64,000 nucleotides of DNA. Source: Tetrapyrgos nigripes (Eukaryota > Basidiomycota > Agaricomycetes > Agaricales > Campanellaceae). Below are positions 44,301 through 54,806 of the stretch, piece after piece (position 1 is the stretch's first letter; the number at the start of each line of letters is the position of its first letter). Where the stretch lies: positions 558,001-622,000 of the forward strand of contig JAACJM010000013.1 in the NCBI GenBank assembly GCA_013368315.1. Direction: 5' to 3'. The notes below the pieces were generated by a model that had not been told where the DNA came from, searched no databases, and saw only the letters and a program-made list of their open reading frames with translations. The translations under genes were made by a program, and so were the position numbers.

Positions 44301-46720
44301 GACCTCTTATCTCTTTGTCATACGTTGATCACTCGTAACTCCCAATTCCTGCAGCAGGCCGCCCCTCGTCGGAAGAATTTGGTGAAGGGTGACGCAATCG
44401 TTCAGACCAAGCGTCAAGTTACCGTCAGTACAGGCCATTTTTCCAACAATTCATACCGGTGAGTTTCTCTAGGAACCAACTCAAAAGAGCTTGACTAATG
44501 GTTTGATTAGTTTTGTCGTCCTCGGCCTCGACCTACTCCACACAGCACTTCGTCGAAACCGTTTTGATTTCCACGACAAAGATGTCATTTCCCGGCTGGA
44601 GTCCATGGTGGTTGCTGTCGGCAACACGCTGTACTCGACCAGCTCCCCCGTGCTTATCGCAGGCTTAAAAGTCGTTTCTGGACTCGTCAAATGTCCCCTT
44701 AAATCTCTTGACAAGTCTTTACCTGTCTTTATCAGGCAAACACTTGATATCCTGAAGCAAGTAGGCACTACCGAGTCGGAAGTCGCTCAAGCCGCACTCA
44801 AGTCCCTAGCTGCCATTTTCCGAGATGGACCAGCTGTCAACGTTAAAGAGAAGGAGCTTGCGTATCTTCTGGAGCTCATTGCTCCTGATTTGGAGGAGCC
44901 CTCTCGTCAGGGTTCGGTTTTCATGATGCTTCGCGCCATCGTTGCGAGGAAATTTGTCGTTCCCGAAATCTACGATCTTATGGAGAAGGTTTCGGAGATC
45001 ATGGTCACCAACCAGTCACCACAGGTTCAAGAGCTTTGTCGTGTTGTTCTCCTCCAATTCCTTCTCTGACTACCCTCAAGGAAAAGGGAGACTTGCGTAA
45101 CCAAATAACCTTCCTTGCGAAAAATTTGTCGTATGTCTATGAGAGCGGAAGAAAGTCTGTCATGGAAATCCTCGGAGCTATCATTACTAAATTCCAGGCC
45201 AACCTCATTATGGAGTATGCAGAGATTCTCTTCGTCGCTCTCGTCATGGTTATCGCCAACGATGACTCTGCGAAATGTAGGGAGATGGCTGCGCAGTTGA
45301 TCAGATCTCTCATTGAGAGGTTGGACGATGAACGACGGAACACGTTCATGTCCCATCTACATACCTGGTCCGGTCAATACACTCAACCTCAACTTGTACG
45401 AGTCTCTTCACAGGTCTATGGGATAGTCATAGAGGCTCTGCAGACAGAGGTCTCTCCCTACATGTCTGTCATTCTCAAAGACGTCAATGACGTTTTGAAG
45501 CATGGGTCCGAGCAGTTGAATGCGGTTGATGCCGATGACGACGCTATGGACGTTGATGTGGACTGGCAGGCTTCTTATTATTCGTTGATCGTCCTTTCGA
45601 AACTTGTAGGGGCCTTCCCTGTTCTCATCACCCAATCCAATGATATCGACTGGAGACTCATCGTCAACCATCTCTTATTCCCACATGCATGGGTTCGAAC
45701 TGCGTCTTGTCGTTTGCTAGGGACGTTATTCGGTGCCTCAGCGGTCCAAATACCTCTTGCCGACCCAGAGACGATGGACCAGGAGTTTTCACCATACACC
45801 AGATCTGGAATGAAAGAGATCGCGCAGAAGCTTTGTACGCAGTTGAAGAGCGAGCATTTGGACGAGGGTCTGAGCCTACAGGTTGTCAAATGCTTGTTTT
45901 TCATTGGAAAGTGTTATGCCCTTGTTCCTTTCCAGAATGTCGAGGAAGAAGCGAATAAAGACAATGGTGAAGATGAAGGTGATGAGGAAGAGGATACTGG
46001 CGATCAGCAAGGTAATGATCTACCGTGGTTATTTAGCAAGTTGTCGTATCAGTTGAGGTCTGCAATTATTGCAAGGAGGAACAGAAGTTCTTCCAAGGTG
46101 CGTAGTATGTTTGTCTGCTATTCATCTCTCGCTCAATACTTCTACTACCTTCCAGCCCAATTGGTTCCACCAACCTCTCTCGGTGATACGTTGGTTTGCA
46201 GCAATGGCGTCACATCTAGAAGCCGATGTCTTGGGACGTTTCCTCGTTCACATCCTTTCTCCCATATACCGAGTTACTGAAGATGATACTATTCATGATC
46301 CGAAAATGGGTTCGTATCTTTTCTTGCCTCTCGTCTGGTAACCATGAGACATGTCTAACTTTTACAACGACAATCTTAATCTAGGCGAGCTCAAGGACCT
46401 CTCCACCGAACTACAAGACCTCATCCAGTCCAAAGTCGGCACGACTAAATTTACGCAAGTGTACACGCAGATACGACAAGGTGTAGCCAAAGTACGGAGA
46501 GAGAGGAAAGAAGCTCGAGTTCTTCAAGTTGCAACAAATCCACAAGCTGCGGCAAGTAGAAAGATGCATAAAAATGCTGTGAAAAAGGAGAGCAAGAAGA
46601 GGAAGAACAGGGAATTTGTGTATGTGATCTTTGCGCGTAGTTTTGTCTGAAACTGACACTAACACATATCATTCTTGTAGAGAGGGGAAAGGCAAGCTGA
46701 AAAGACGACGGGAAGCTTGA
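38353..46720 (+). CDS. UTP20: U3 snoRNP component UTP20 (frame breaks)
   Basis: Very large HEAT-repeat protein of the small-subunit processome, acting in the nucleolus. The ATG at 38353 starts MDSDNEQNVVEEHQVVEKRF, then YKSYNKALKDVHLPSAL and FYTRLNDLQQLNLSPSF. The middle has LTSERSSVDRGG and VVDVVIRLLFGIMLEKKG, then RRSAVLSTLAGCLDEEL (DRIM region). Later come LNSYSTKRIDEPDFDRRFQA, LAKNLSYVYESGRKSVMEI and the Lys-rich end KGKLKRRREA. Two frame breaks occur in conserved parts: at the GGG of 42661-42663, where one more G would join RLALIG to AFHELAKIQ; and between 45065 and 45096, where DYPQGKGR lies in a third frame. No standard intron repairs either. Sequence error or an inactive allele are both possible. 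More than 2,600 residues otherwise. Confidence 0.9.
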
Positions 46721-46979
46721 CAATTGGGTTCCTCTTTTCGTATTCTAGTGATAAATGTATCCTTAGCATCTCTCTGGCGTGTATAAACTGGCAATTTAGT
46801 CTGGCGCTGCTGTAGCTAGAGGCCGCCTCGGATAGAGAACAGTCACTGAAGAGCTGGCCTTATGAGAGATGAGTTTTCCATCGACGTTGCATTAGAAGAA
46901 GTGTATTGTTTCCATCCCGGCATACGGTAGAGTTGGGATAAGAGATAGTCTATATGCACGACCCAAAAGAACGAAGCGA

Positions 46980-47673
46980 TTACTTCTTCTTGACGTTCTT
47001 TATTCTAATCTTCTCGTCGCCGACGAAGATACCCTGTAAAGCAAATGAGAAAATAGCAATACAAAAGCCTGCAAGAACAACACACCTTTCCTTTATACGG
47101 TTCAGGTTTCCTATAACTTCTGACCTTCGCAGCATAGAGTCCTAATAGATGTTTGTCCGTGCACGACAGGACAATTTTAGTCGGATGTGGAACTTCAGCC
47201 TTGATGTAAGGCGGTATAGGCACATAAACCGAGTGCGAGTATCCCACTCTCATATGAAACCTCTTCCCATTTCCTCCATCCTGGGTACCCCTCGGGTCGT
47301 CTTCCATAGCCACCCTATATCCAACACCGACGAGATACAACGGAACGGTGAAACCCTCTGTCATCCCAGTGATAGCATTCGAAATCAAAGTTCTCGTCGT
47401 CCCCCACATTTGTCGTTGTACTTTGATCTCTGCATCTTCTACCGCAACTTCCATGACATTTTGTTGGGGAAAGGTTATTGAGACAAAGGGATGGAGGGGT
47501 ACGGAGGTTGATCCTAGAGGACCTGTGACGCTGATCGCGGCGGGGGAGGTGTTGAAAGTTACGGCGGGGGGGATTGGTATGGGTTTGGCGCCTATGTGGG
47601 AGACATGTTTGCCTGCGGGGGCTGAGGAGGAGAAGGAGCGGATGGCAGGAAGAAGACGCGGTGGACGTATCAT
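46980..47673 (-). CDS. mitochondrial ribosomal protein uL6m
   Basis: Two exons: 47086-47673 and 46980-47033, with intron 47034-47085; 213 residues. The start MIRPPRLLPAIRSFSSSAPA looks like a mitochondrial targeting peptide (Arg, Ser, Ala rich, no acidic residues). The uL6 core follows: VTGPLGSTSVPLHPFVSIT, TRTLISNAITGMTEGFTVPL and LVGVGYRVAM. The signature end reads YRKPEPYKGKGIFVGDEKIR and IKNVKKK, split by the intron. It is part of the large mitoribosomal subunit. The gap to the divergent V-ATPase c start codon is only 70 bases. Confidence 0.93.
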
Positions 47674-47743
47674 GGGTGTCCAAAAAAGAAAACGCGTCCA
47701 GCTCAGAGTCATTTCAAACTCCGATCATCCTCTCCTCTCTATC

Positions 47744-48566
47744 ATGTCCGTCTGTCCGCCGTATGCCCCATTCTTTGGTTTTGCAGGTGTTGCATCTGCA
47801 GTGCGTTTATATATCCAAGTGCAGAAACAACGACTGATTTGCTGTCTGTAGATGATCTTTAGCAGTATGACTTTCGTTTAAGCTAAGTTGGAGTTTCTCT
47901 GACAAGTCCACGTATAGCCGTAGGTGCTGCATTCGGGACAGCTAAAGCTGGAATTGGCATTGCGGGTTTGGGGACATTCAAGCCAGAGTTGATAATGAAG
48001 GCACGTTCAGCTATGGCACTTGCAACTCGTCATGCACGCATACTCACCATTATATTCCAGTCCCTCATTCCTGTGGTCATGTCGGGTATCATTGCAGTAT
48101 ATGGCCTTGTCGTGTCCGTTCTCATCTCAGGAGCACGTAAATATCATCCTATCCTCGAAGCCAGCTTTCATACTCACCACGCAACCCGCAGTCAAACCCG
48201 GAGACTATCCCTTATTTGCTGGCTTTGTCCACTTAGGAGCAGGTCTTGCATGTGGTTTCACTGGACTCACTGCAGGTTACGCCATTGGCATTGTCGGTGA
48301 TGCTGTGAGTCCTTGTTCTATACCATCCTGACTACCAACACTCATGCCCTCGAAATCAGTGTGTAAGAGCATATGTCAACGAATCAAAAGTCTTTGTGTC
48401 GATGGTTCTCATTCTCATTTTCGCTGAAGTGCTGGGATTATACGGGTGCGTTTACATGCAAATTGGTGCCGCTGTAGCAGACTATCTGACGAACCAACTC
48501 CCTAGACTGATCGTCGCACTCATTATGAACTCGCAAGTAGCTGGACTGGATGGTATTTGTACTTGA
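47744..48566 (+). CDS. V-type proton ATPase proteolipid subunit c
   Basis: Four-helix proteolipid of the V0 rotor ring in the vacuolar membrane. Exon 1 (47744-47800) encodes [20 protein letters not shown] 13-base exon (47852-47864) gives MIFS, and exon 3 (from 47918) gives [19 protein letters not shown] and FKPELIMK. The next junction, to [19 protein letters not shown], needs a GC-AG intron (48001-48060). Then come [31 protein letters not shown], and the helix with the proton-binding Glu, [17 protein letters not shown]. The end is [12 protein letters not shown]. About 160 residues, as usual; Vma3 or Vma11 type not separated. Confidence 0.93.
47852..47864 (+). other. 13-base coding micro-exon in the V-ATPase subunit c gene
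   Basis: Thirteen bases between the acceptor TGTAG and the donor GTATGA. They encode MIFS plus the first base of the next Thr, needed to complete the conserved ASAMIFS helix. Confidence 0.85.
48001..48060 (+). other. GC-AG intron in the V-ATPase subunit c gene
   Basis: The intron starts GCACGTTC and ends ATATTCCAG. Splicing it joins PELIMK to SLIPVVMSG, invariant in this family. The GT four bases on would shift the frame. Confidence 0.85.
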
Positions 48567-48766
48567 GTAAATCATGCTGCGCTTCAAGGACTCTTTCGCC
48601 ACTGTCAATGTTTTCATTTTATAGCATAGCACATAATTCCTTATTGCATGATTCACACTCACAATCTTCCTCGATACCCAGGGCCCATTTGTGATTGCGC
48701 GGGAATGATAATAATGCCATGATGCTCGAATGCACAAAGGATATCTACATACAACAGCTGAGCGAA

Positions 48767-49527
48767 TTACCGCGAATCCCTCGAGTCTGCCGAAGATGAC
48801 CTCGAGCGCCCACGTCCACGACTACTACTACGGCTTCTCCTGACCCTTCTACGCTTTCTACTGGGTGCACGAGAGTCGGAAGAATCGCTTACTGAATCAG
48901 ATTCGGAAGAGCCTGAAGATGAGTCGGAATCTGAGCCGGAGCTGTCAGAATCAGAATCAGAATCGGATTCCGAAGATGAGGATCTGTTGAAATGTACGAG
49001 GAGATGTGAGCAAAGCGAGAAAATTTCTCTAGGAGGAACTACATACCGTTTCGCCCTCTTTCCTTTCCCTTTAGCATTAGTCTCTCTCTCCTTTTCTTTA
49101 GCTTCTAATATACGATTTGCTGTTCCTGTCCTGTAGCGAGATAGAATGTCAACACCGGCACTATCACTAGGTATTCCAGAGCAAAAGGGACGCACTTGGT
49201 CTTGAACTCCTCTGGAACTTCAACCGACGGCTGTCCACTTGATTTCAATTTGGCAAGAACACTCGGCTTTTCAAGCTGCTGAGTACGCGAAGGACGGGAG
49301 ACGCATGGTCGTGAATTTTTGCACTCATAGGTGAAGTGGCCTGAATAGAACAGCAGGAGCAAGAACAAGAACAGGCACCAAGTTTAGTTCAACATTAGAA
49401 ACTTGTCCATGGATGGGCGGCGATTATCTGAATGAAACTCACCAGTTCCGAGACATTTCTGACAGACCGTAGACGAGCTTGCTCTTGGGTTATTCGCAGA
49501 TCGTTTGTGTGGTGCAAATTTGGACAT
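48767..49527 (-). CDS. ZCCHC10-like zinc knuckle protein
   Basis: The ATG at 49525-49527 starts MSKFAPHKRSANNPRASS. A CCHC zinc knuckle is split by an intron: CQKCLGTGHFTYECKN (C-x2-C-x4-H-x4-C), followed by SRPCVSRPSRTQQLEKP, as in ZCCHC10. After two more introns come TANRILEAKEKERETNAKG and an Asp/Ser tract of about 40 residues. The tail has Arg/Ser-rich words (RSRSSSRGRGRSRSSS). Probably nuclear and RNA-binding; the exact role is unknown. It is divergent from translin with 86 bases between start codons. Confidence 0.85.
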
Positions 49528-49613
49528 GATGAGCTGGACTGAGAGCGTTCAAGTAGAAGGTTGGTGATAGCACGTGGATCAACTATATTGACTTGCTTTT
49601 ACCACATACCACT

Positions 49614-50806
49614 ATGGACCCTCAAGACCTGGAGAAACTCAACGATATGCTCGACAACGAGTCAGAACTCCGAGAGGTGAATACCCCGATTAAGAATCGC
49701 TTCTCCCTGCCCGGTTCTTTGTCTCCCTCTGTCTGGTCAAAATTCGTAAAGGCACAGTTCTGAGTCTATATAACCGATATTTCACTTTCACAGAAAGTAA
49801 GAGACAAGATCAATGATCTGGATAAAAAAACGCGAACTATGGTTGGGACTCTTAACAAGATACACTCTACTCGGTTAGAATCAAGTAATTGAGCACTACT
49901 ACTTGTGGTTTTTTGTTTTTGTGGCTCTTATACGCTTGGCTGACCTGTTTTCATCCTACTTACTTTCTTACTTCCTTTCCATAATCCCATGTCTTTTACC
50001 TTCCCCCATATCATATTTATTTGACAGTCCCTACTCTGGTTGACTCCGTCCGACCTATCTTAACGAGTTGCGGGGAAACCTTTGCAGGACTCGCCGAGTT
50101 GATACCTCCAAATCAGTTTTGGAGATGGAAGGAAATGTGGTGCAATTCGTTACGAACGGCTGTTTTTGCAGCTGTTTTGATCAAGTACCTGACGAATGGG
50201 ACGCTGCTGTCGCTCAAAACAACTAATGAGATTTTGGGGAGTGAGTATTTATGTGTCTTTCTGTTTTTCTATAATACGCGTTCTAACATAAAGTTAAACC
50301 TAGTCAAAGAAGAGTGGAAAGATAGAGTTGCACTATCTGCAGAGGATTACCTGCATGGATTGATCAGTCTGGTGAACGAATTGGTATGTGCTAGCCACGG
50401 TTCTCAGTCTGTTTTAGATTTTTTGCGCTAACCTTGCTTGGTATAGTCTCGCTACGCCATCAACGTAGTCACTCTTGGTAGTTTTGATGAACCTCTTAAA
50501 ATATCGGCATTTGTGAAGGACCTATTTGCTGGGTTTTCTATGGTAAGTACCAAGACTACCCAGTCCCTGTCAGGTAGACTGATACGCTTTCCTTTACTTT
50601 TTTTTCAGCTCAATTTGAAAAATGATAGTCTAAGACGAAGGTTCGACTCGTTGAAATATGACATGAAGAAGATTGAAGAAGGTTGGTTTTGACTTTGCTG
50701 TTGTTCATCCTACCAAACGACTCAAACGTTCGCAGTTGTGTACGATGTATCATTACGCAAACTCGTTTCAAGCGGAGCGTCTGAGAAAACGCTTTCAGAG
50801 AAGTAG
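49614..50806 (+). CDS. translin
   Basis: Single-stranded nucleic acid binding protein, which with TRAX forms the C3PO endoribonuclease octamer. The ATG at 49614 starts MDPQDLEKLNDMLDNESELR. Introns then join KVRDKINDLDKKTRTMVG, IHSTRLES to IPTLVDSVRP, FWRWKEMWCNSLRTAVFAAV, TTNEILG and YLHGLISLVNELSRYAINVV. Translin hallmarks close it: LKISAFVKDLFAGFSMLNLK, NDSLRRRFDSLKYDMKKIEE and VVYDVSLRKL, with the TAG at 50804-50806. About 230 residues, normal for the family. No TRAX partner gene seen in the window. Confidence 0.93.
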
Positions 50807-50916
50807 AGTGAACGCATATACTGTAACGTATAAAGCCTTCCCTTGGCCTTGCAAGCCAACGTAGATTGTAGTGAGTAGATTGTACAACAAACCAATACGA
50901 TATGTAAACCAACACT

Positions 50917-52686
50917 CTAGTCCCAAACGCAACAAGGTATCATACAGATATCATATATCGAATTTGACAATCTGCTCCCCAGATCCCTATCAATCTTCAA
51001 CAGTCTCTTCGCCACGCATCCATACAAGATCCTCGTATGTCCAGCCACCATGGCTGCACTTCCACTGGTGCTCGCTTTGGCCGTAATCACCTCCTTGACT
51101 TTGTTCAGAGATAAAGAGTGCCCTGGTGCACTGAGAAGCGCGAATAACAATGTTGCAGTAAGAATTTGTTGAGGAGTGGGAGGAGCGTTGGCTCTTGCGG
51201 CGGTGGATAGAGAGGACACTGATTGGACGGGTGATGCTGGGACGGGTGTCAAAGAAGAGAGGTAACGCAGATGAGCTCTGATCATATTCGCGTTGTCAGT
51301 TGGGACGAGACAAATTTGGTGAGCTGGACGTACATAGTAGCTTTGGCTTCTGGAGGCTTCTCTTTTCCCGGAGCAGTGGAGAAAAGATTGCCTGGCATTA
51401 TGATATCCCCCACCGTGGCCCACATCTTTGCCTGCAAAATTTTGATTGAGCAATAGGGGGATGAAATTGATTTTTGTGTACTGACCGCTATTCTTTCTGT
51501 CTCGACGTTAATGTGAGGTTTAGGTTCTTTCGCTTCACGCGGAGGTGGATCACTCGGCTGAGCAGAAGCCTCCTCAAGAGTGGTCTCTGGCGGAGTCGTT
51601 GGGAGTTCCGGTTGGGGAGTTGGAGACCGAGGGGGTACCTTGACCCTTTGCGTCGGCGAATCTGGAGGAGTTTCCCCCTCGGCTTCATCCTCTAGATCGG
51701 CTGCGAAACGACTCTGTGGAGCAGGTATTGGACTTGCAAAGGATGCAACAGACATGTCCCCAAAGTCAGCCTCCTCGTCCATAAGCAGGTTGTCGTTGAG
51801 AACAAATGTTCGCCCTTTGTTGCTTGGAGTGTTCCAAAACTCTTCTTCTGCCCTGTCTTCTTTGGATGGAGGTGGTTTGCGACTCGAGTAGTCTACTGCT
51901 AACTTTTTCGATGGTGAAGGTAGTCTCATCCGAGCTTTACGAGCAGTCAATACTTCTTTCTGATGTAACTGTCAGCTTTAGCATGAGGATTATATCTTCT
52001 GTAAACGCACCCGCTTCAGACACTCTGCAATCTGCTCTCTAAGATCTTCCACTCTCTTCTCTTCTTCGTCTGCAATAGCCTGCACGGATGGCGCCTCTGC
52101 GATTTCGGTCTAGAACTATAATTGTCGGGTACGATCAAAACGCTCGAGTATAAAGTGCTTACTTGTCTCAACGTTTCGCTCAATTCCTGCATATGGTTTC
52201 GAACTTGATCTATTGCATCGAGAATATCTTGCACTCGTGCCTCAACAGCAGGCATAGGATGTGTTTCATGACTAGGAATAAAGATTCATTTAATCCAAAG
52301 ACACGATATTACGTGACATACTATTTATCGATGTACTTCAGAGCAGCATTTGCATACGTCTCTGGATCCCAGTCCTTTGTCTTCTCCTCCCTACGCGTTG
52401 CAGGTTTTCGCAAAGGCGTGGCGCCATGAAACTCCACCCGTGAAATCTGGACTTCAGCAGATGCATGTTGGATATCCTTTTCATGAGTTGTAGTAGTTGA
52501 TAATCTCTCAATATGAAACAGTCCCAGTTCCGAAGGCTCGATGTCCCGTATGAGGTTGCCCAACTCGGTGTCGAGCGCTGCACGAACGAATTTGCCTTGT
52601 TTAGCGCTTTCTATGGCGGTTGCACTACTCTTGATTGCACGGGAATTTCGGAGGAGACGTTCAGATAGATCTGAAAGAGCAGACAT
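50917..52686 (-). CDS. coiled-coil protein of unknown function
   Basis: The ATG at 52684-52686 starts MSALSDLSERLLRNSRAIKS. Helical segments follow (ALDTELGNLIRDIEPSELG), then DWDPETYANAALKYIDKY, a coiled coil around VEARVQDILDAIDQVRNHMQ and IADEEEKRVEDLREQIAE, a proline-rich linker, and a hydrophobic helical end (QQILTATLLFALLSAPGHSL, ILYGCVAKRLLKIDRDLG). The end depends on a C4 run at 50977-50980. As read, the frame runs to 50917. One extra base would close it as EQIVKFDI at 50951, which looks more natural. I do not recognise the family; a kinetochore-type coiled-coil subunit is conceivable but unproven. Confidence 0.65.
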
Positions 52687-52812
52687 CCTAGAGGTTGAGA
52701 ACAACAATTCGAGTCGCGTCGCGAGGCAAGAGAGACCGATGTACACGTGATGACTTCGGAAAAATGAACTTCCTCAATCGAATAATACCCGCGATTATCT
52801 CTCATCAGAACC

Positions 52813-54483
52813 ATGTCTTTCCAGGATTCCCTAGCAAAACTCAACTCGCCAGTCAAGGATCTTGTTCAATCTGTAGCTCAAAAAGAATATGCACTCGAGG
52901 GCAAGACCGACGAAGACAAGGATGAAGTGGTCAAGTGGATTGATAAAGTTGCGAAAGGAGATGTGATCAAAGCAGAAAACTTCAAAGTATTTGATGAAGG
53001 CCTTGCTTCAATCTTGTAGTCACTGACTCTGCTCGTTTTACAGAGTCTTGACGCTACCTTAGTCCCCCAAACATACATTGCTACAAATTATTTGACTGCC
53101 GCTGATGTCGCCATGTATGGAGCATTGCACCCCGTAATTGTACGTCCAGATAAAGTTCATATATGCATATTCCTCAATTTCTCCCGGCAGTCTAAACTTC
53201 CGCCACAAGAGCACTTTTCACATCCATCTGTAACACGATACTTTGACCACAGTGAGTGTTGTCATTCCCTGCCATGCCATCACTCACATTTTGCATCTAG
53301 TCCAGTCGTCTCCTCTCGTCCGCGAAAGTGCAGACTCAACATCCTCATTCCCGGTCGTCTCCTTCGACTTTTCTAATGCCCCCAAGCTCGAACGTCCTGC
53401 TGAGGCTCCCAAAAAGAAAGAAAAGGCACCAAAAGACGCGAATGCTCCATCTACTTCCGCTGCTGCTGCCAATCCTGAAGCAAAATCCACAGACGCTGAG
53501 GGATCAAAGAAGGAGAAGAAAGAAAAGAAGGAGAAGAATAAGGACAAGGCGGTTGCAGGTGCAGACGCAGGTGCTAAAAAGGACGGAAAGAAGGCTGGAG
53601 GCAAGAATGCACCTGCAGCAGATGAGGGTGAACCAGTGCCTTCCATGATTGATCTTCGGGTAGGACATATCCTTGATGGTGCGTTCTTCGTCTTTCTACC
53701 CTACGGTCGTTGATGAACTCGGTCATCGTAGTCCAAAAACATCCAGACGCCGATGGACTTTACATCGAGGTAATTATCTTCCAAGAATCGGTTGACTTTT
53801 TCTCATATTACCTATAGCAAATCGATCTGGGAGAGGAAACTGGCCCGCGAACTGTCGTTTCTGGATTGGTCAACTATATTCCTATCGAGCAAATGCGAGA
53901 CAAGTATCTCGTGGCCGTCGTAAGTTATCAGTTTACTGGCAATTTTTACTGCTCTAAAATTGGTGACAGTGCAATCTCAAACCTGCAAGCATGAGAGGAG
54001 TAAAGTCCTTTGCTATGGTTTTATGCGTGCGTTCCGTCCAACACTAAATCCCAAGCGATCTTAATTCATACTACCTTTCAGGCTACCTCGAAAGAGGGCA
54101 AGGAAGGAGGTATTGAGCTGGTTCAACCACCGGCAAACTCAAAGCCTGGCGATCGCGTCTACTTCGAAGGTGCTGAATTTGAGAGTAAGATGTCATTTGC
54201 CTTGGTTATTAGTCGCAGTTATTCATTCAGAACCTGTTTTCATAGACGCAACTCCACTTTCTCAACTCAACCCCAAGAAGAAAATCTTTGAAACCATCCA
54301 ACCTGGTCAGTCACCAACTTGAAAAATGGGTTCTACTTCTAACCTCACTTTTCATCAGGATTCATAACACTAGATAGCCGAGAGGCAGCTTGGGTTAACC
54401 CTGCGACCAAAAGCGTACATCGGATACGCACCAAAGCAGCTGTTTGTGTAGCACCAACGCTGGTGGGCGCGTCGTTGTCATAA
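52813..54483 (+). CDS. Arc1/AIMP1-like tRNA-binding cofactor
   Basis: The ATG at 52813 starts MSFQDSLAKLNSPVKDLVQS. The amino part, YLTAADVAMYGALHPVI and YFDHIQSSPLVR, is GST-C-like, as in proteins that tether aminoacyl-tRNA synthetases. A Lys/Ala-rich linker (KKEKKEKKEKNKDK) follows. The carboxy part is the EMAPII-type tRNA-binding OB fold: DLRVGHILDVQKHPDADGLY, TVVSGLVNYIPIEQM, LKPASMRGVKSFAMVLCA, GDRVYFEGAEF. The end is VAPTLVGASLS. Yeast Arc1 stimulates methionyl- and glutamyl-tRNA synthetases. At least seven introns, all joinable. Confidence 0.9.
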
Positions 54484-54734
54484 ATTTTCGTCGCTCGCAA
54501 GTTGTATTATATATAGTATATGCGGGGGAAACATGGGAGAAGACTCAAGGCACAGCGACGATTAGTACTGAGGATGCAAGCAATCATAAATCAGCGCGTC
54601 GTACACTGGGCTAGTTACAGATGAGGTTGTAACAGCTGCTTTGAGAGTTTGACTTAGTCTCCCCTAGGCAGACTCGAGGCTCGGTACCCTCGCTTATTAA
54701 GAGAGTTTGACTCGAACCAAGTTTGACGCATACA

Positions 54735-54742
54735 TATATATA
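54735..54742 (+). promoter_or_regulatory. TATA-like element
   Basis: TATATATA about 65 bases before the start codon at 54807. An out-of-frame ATG at 54755 lies between them and could act as a short upstream frame. Confidence 0.35.
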
Positions 54743-54806
54743 CTTAGGTTGATCATGACTCCAGTCCTTGCTTCTTCACTAGCTTTGTCTACACGCTTCT
54801 CCTGGA

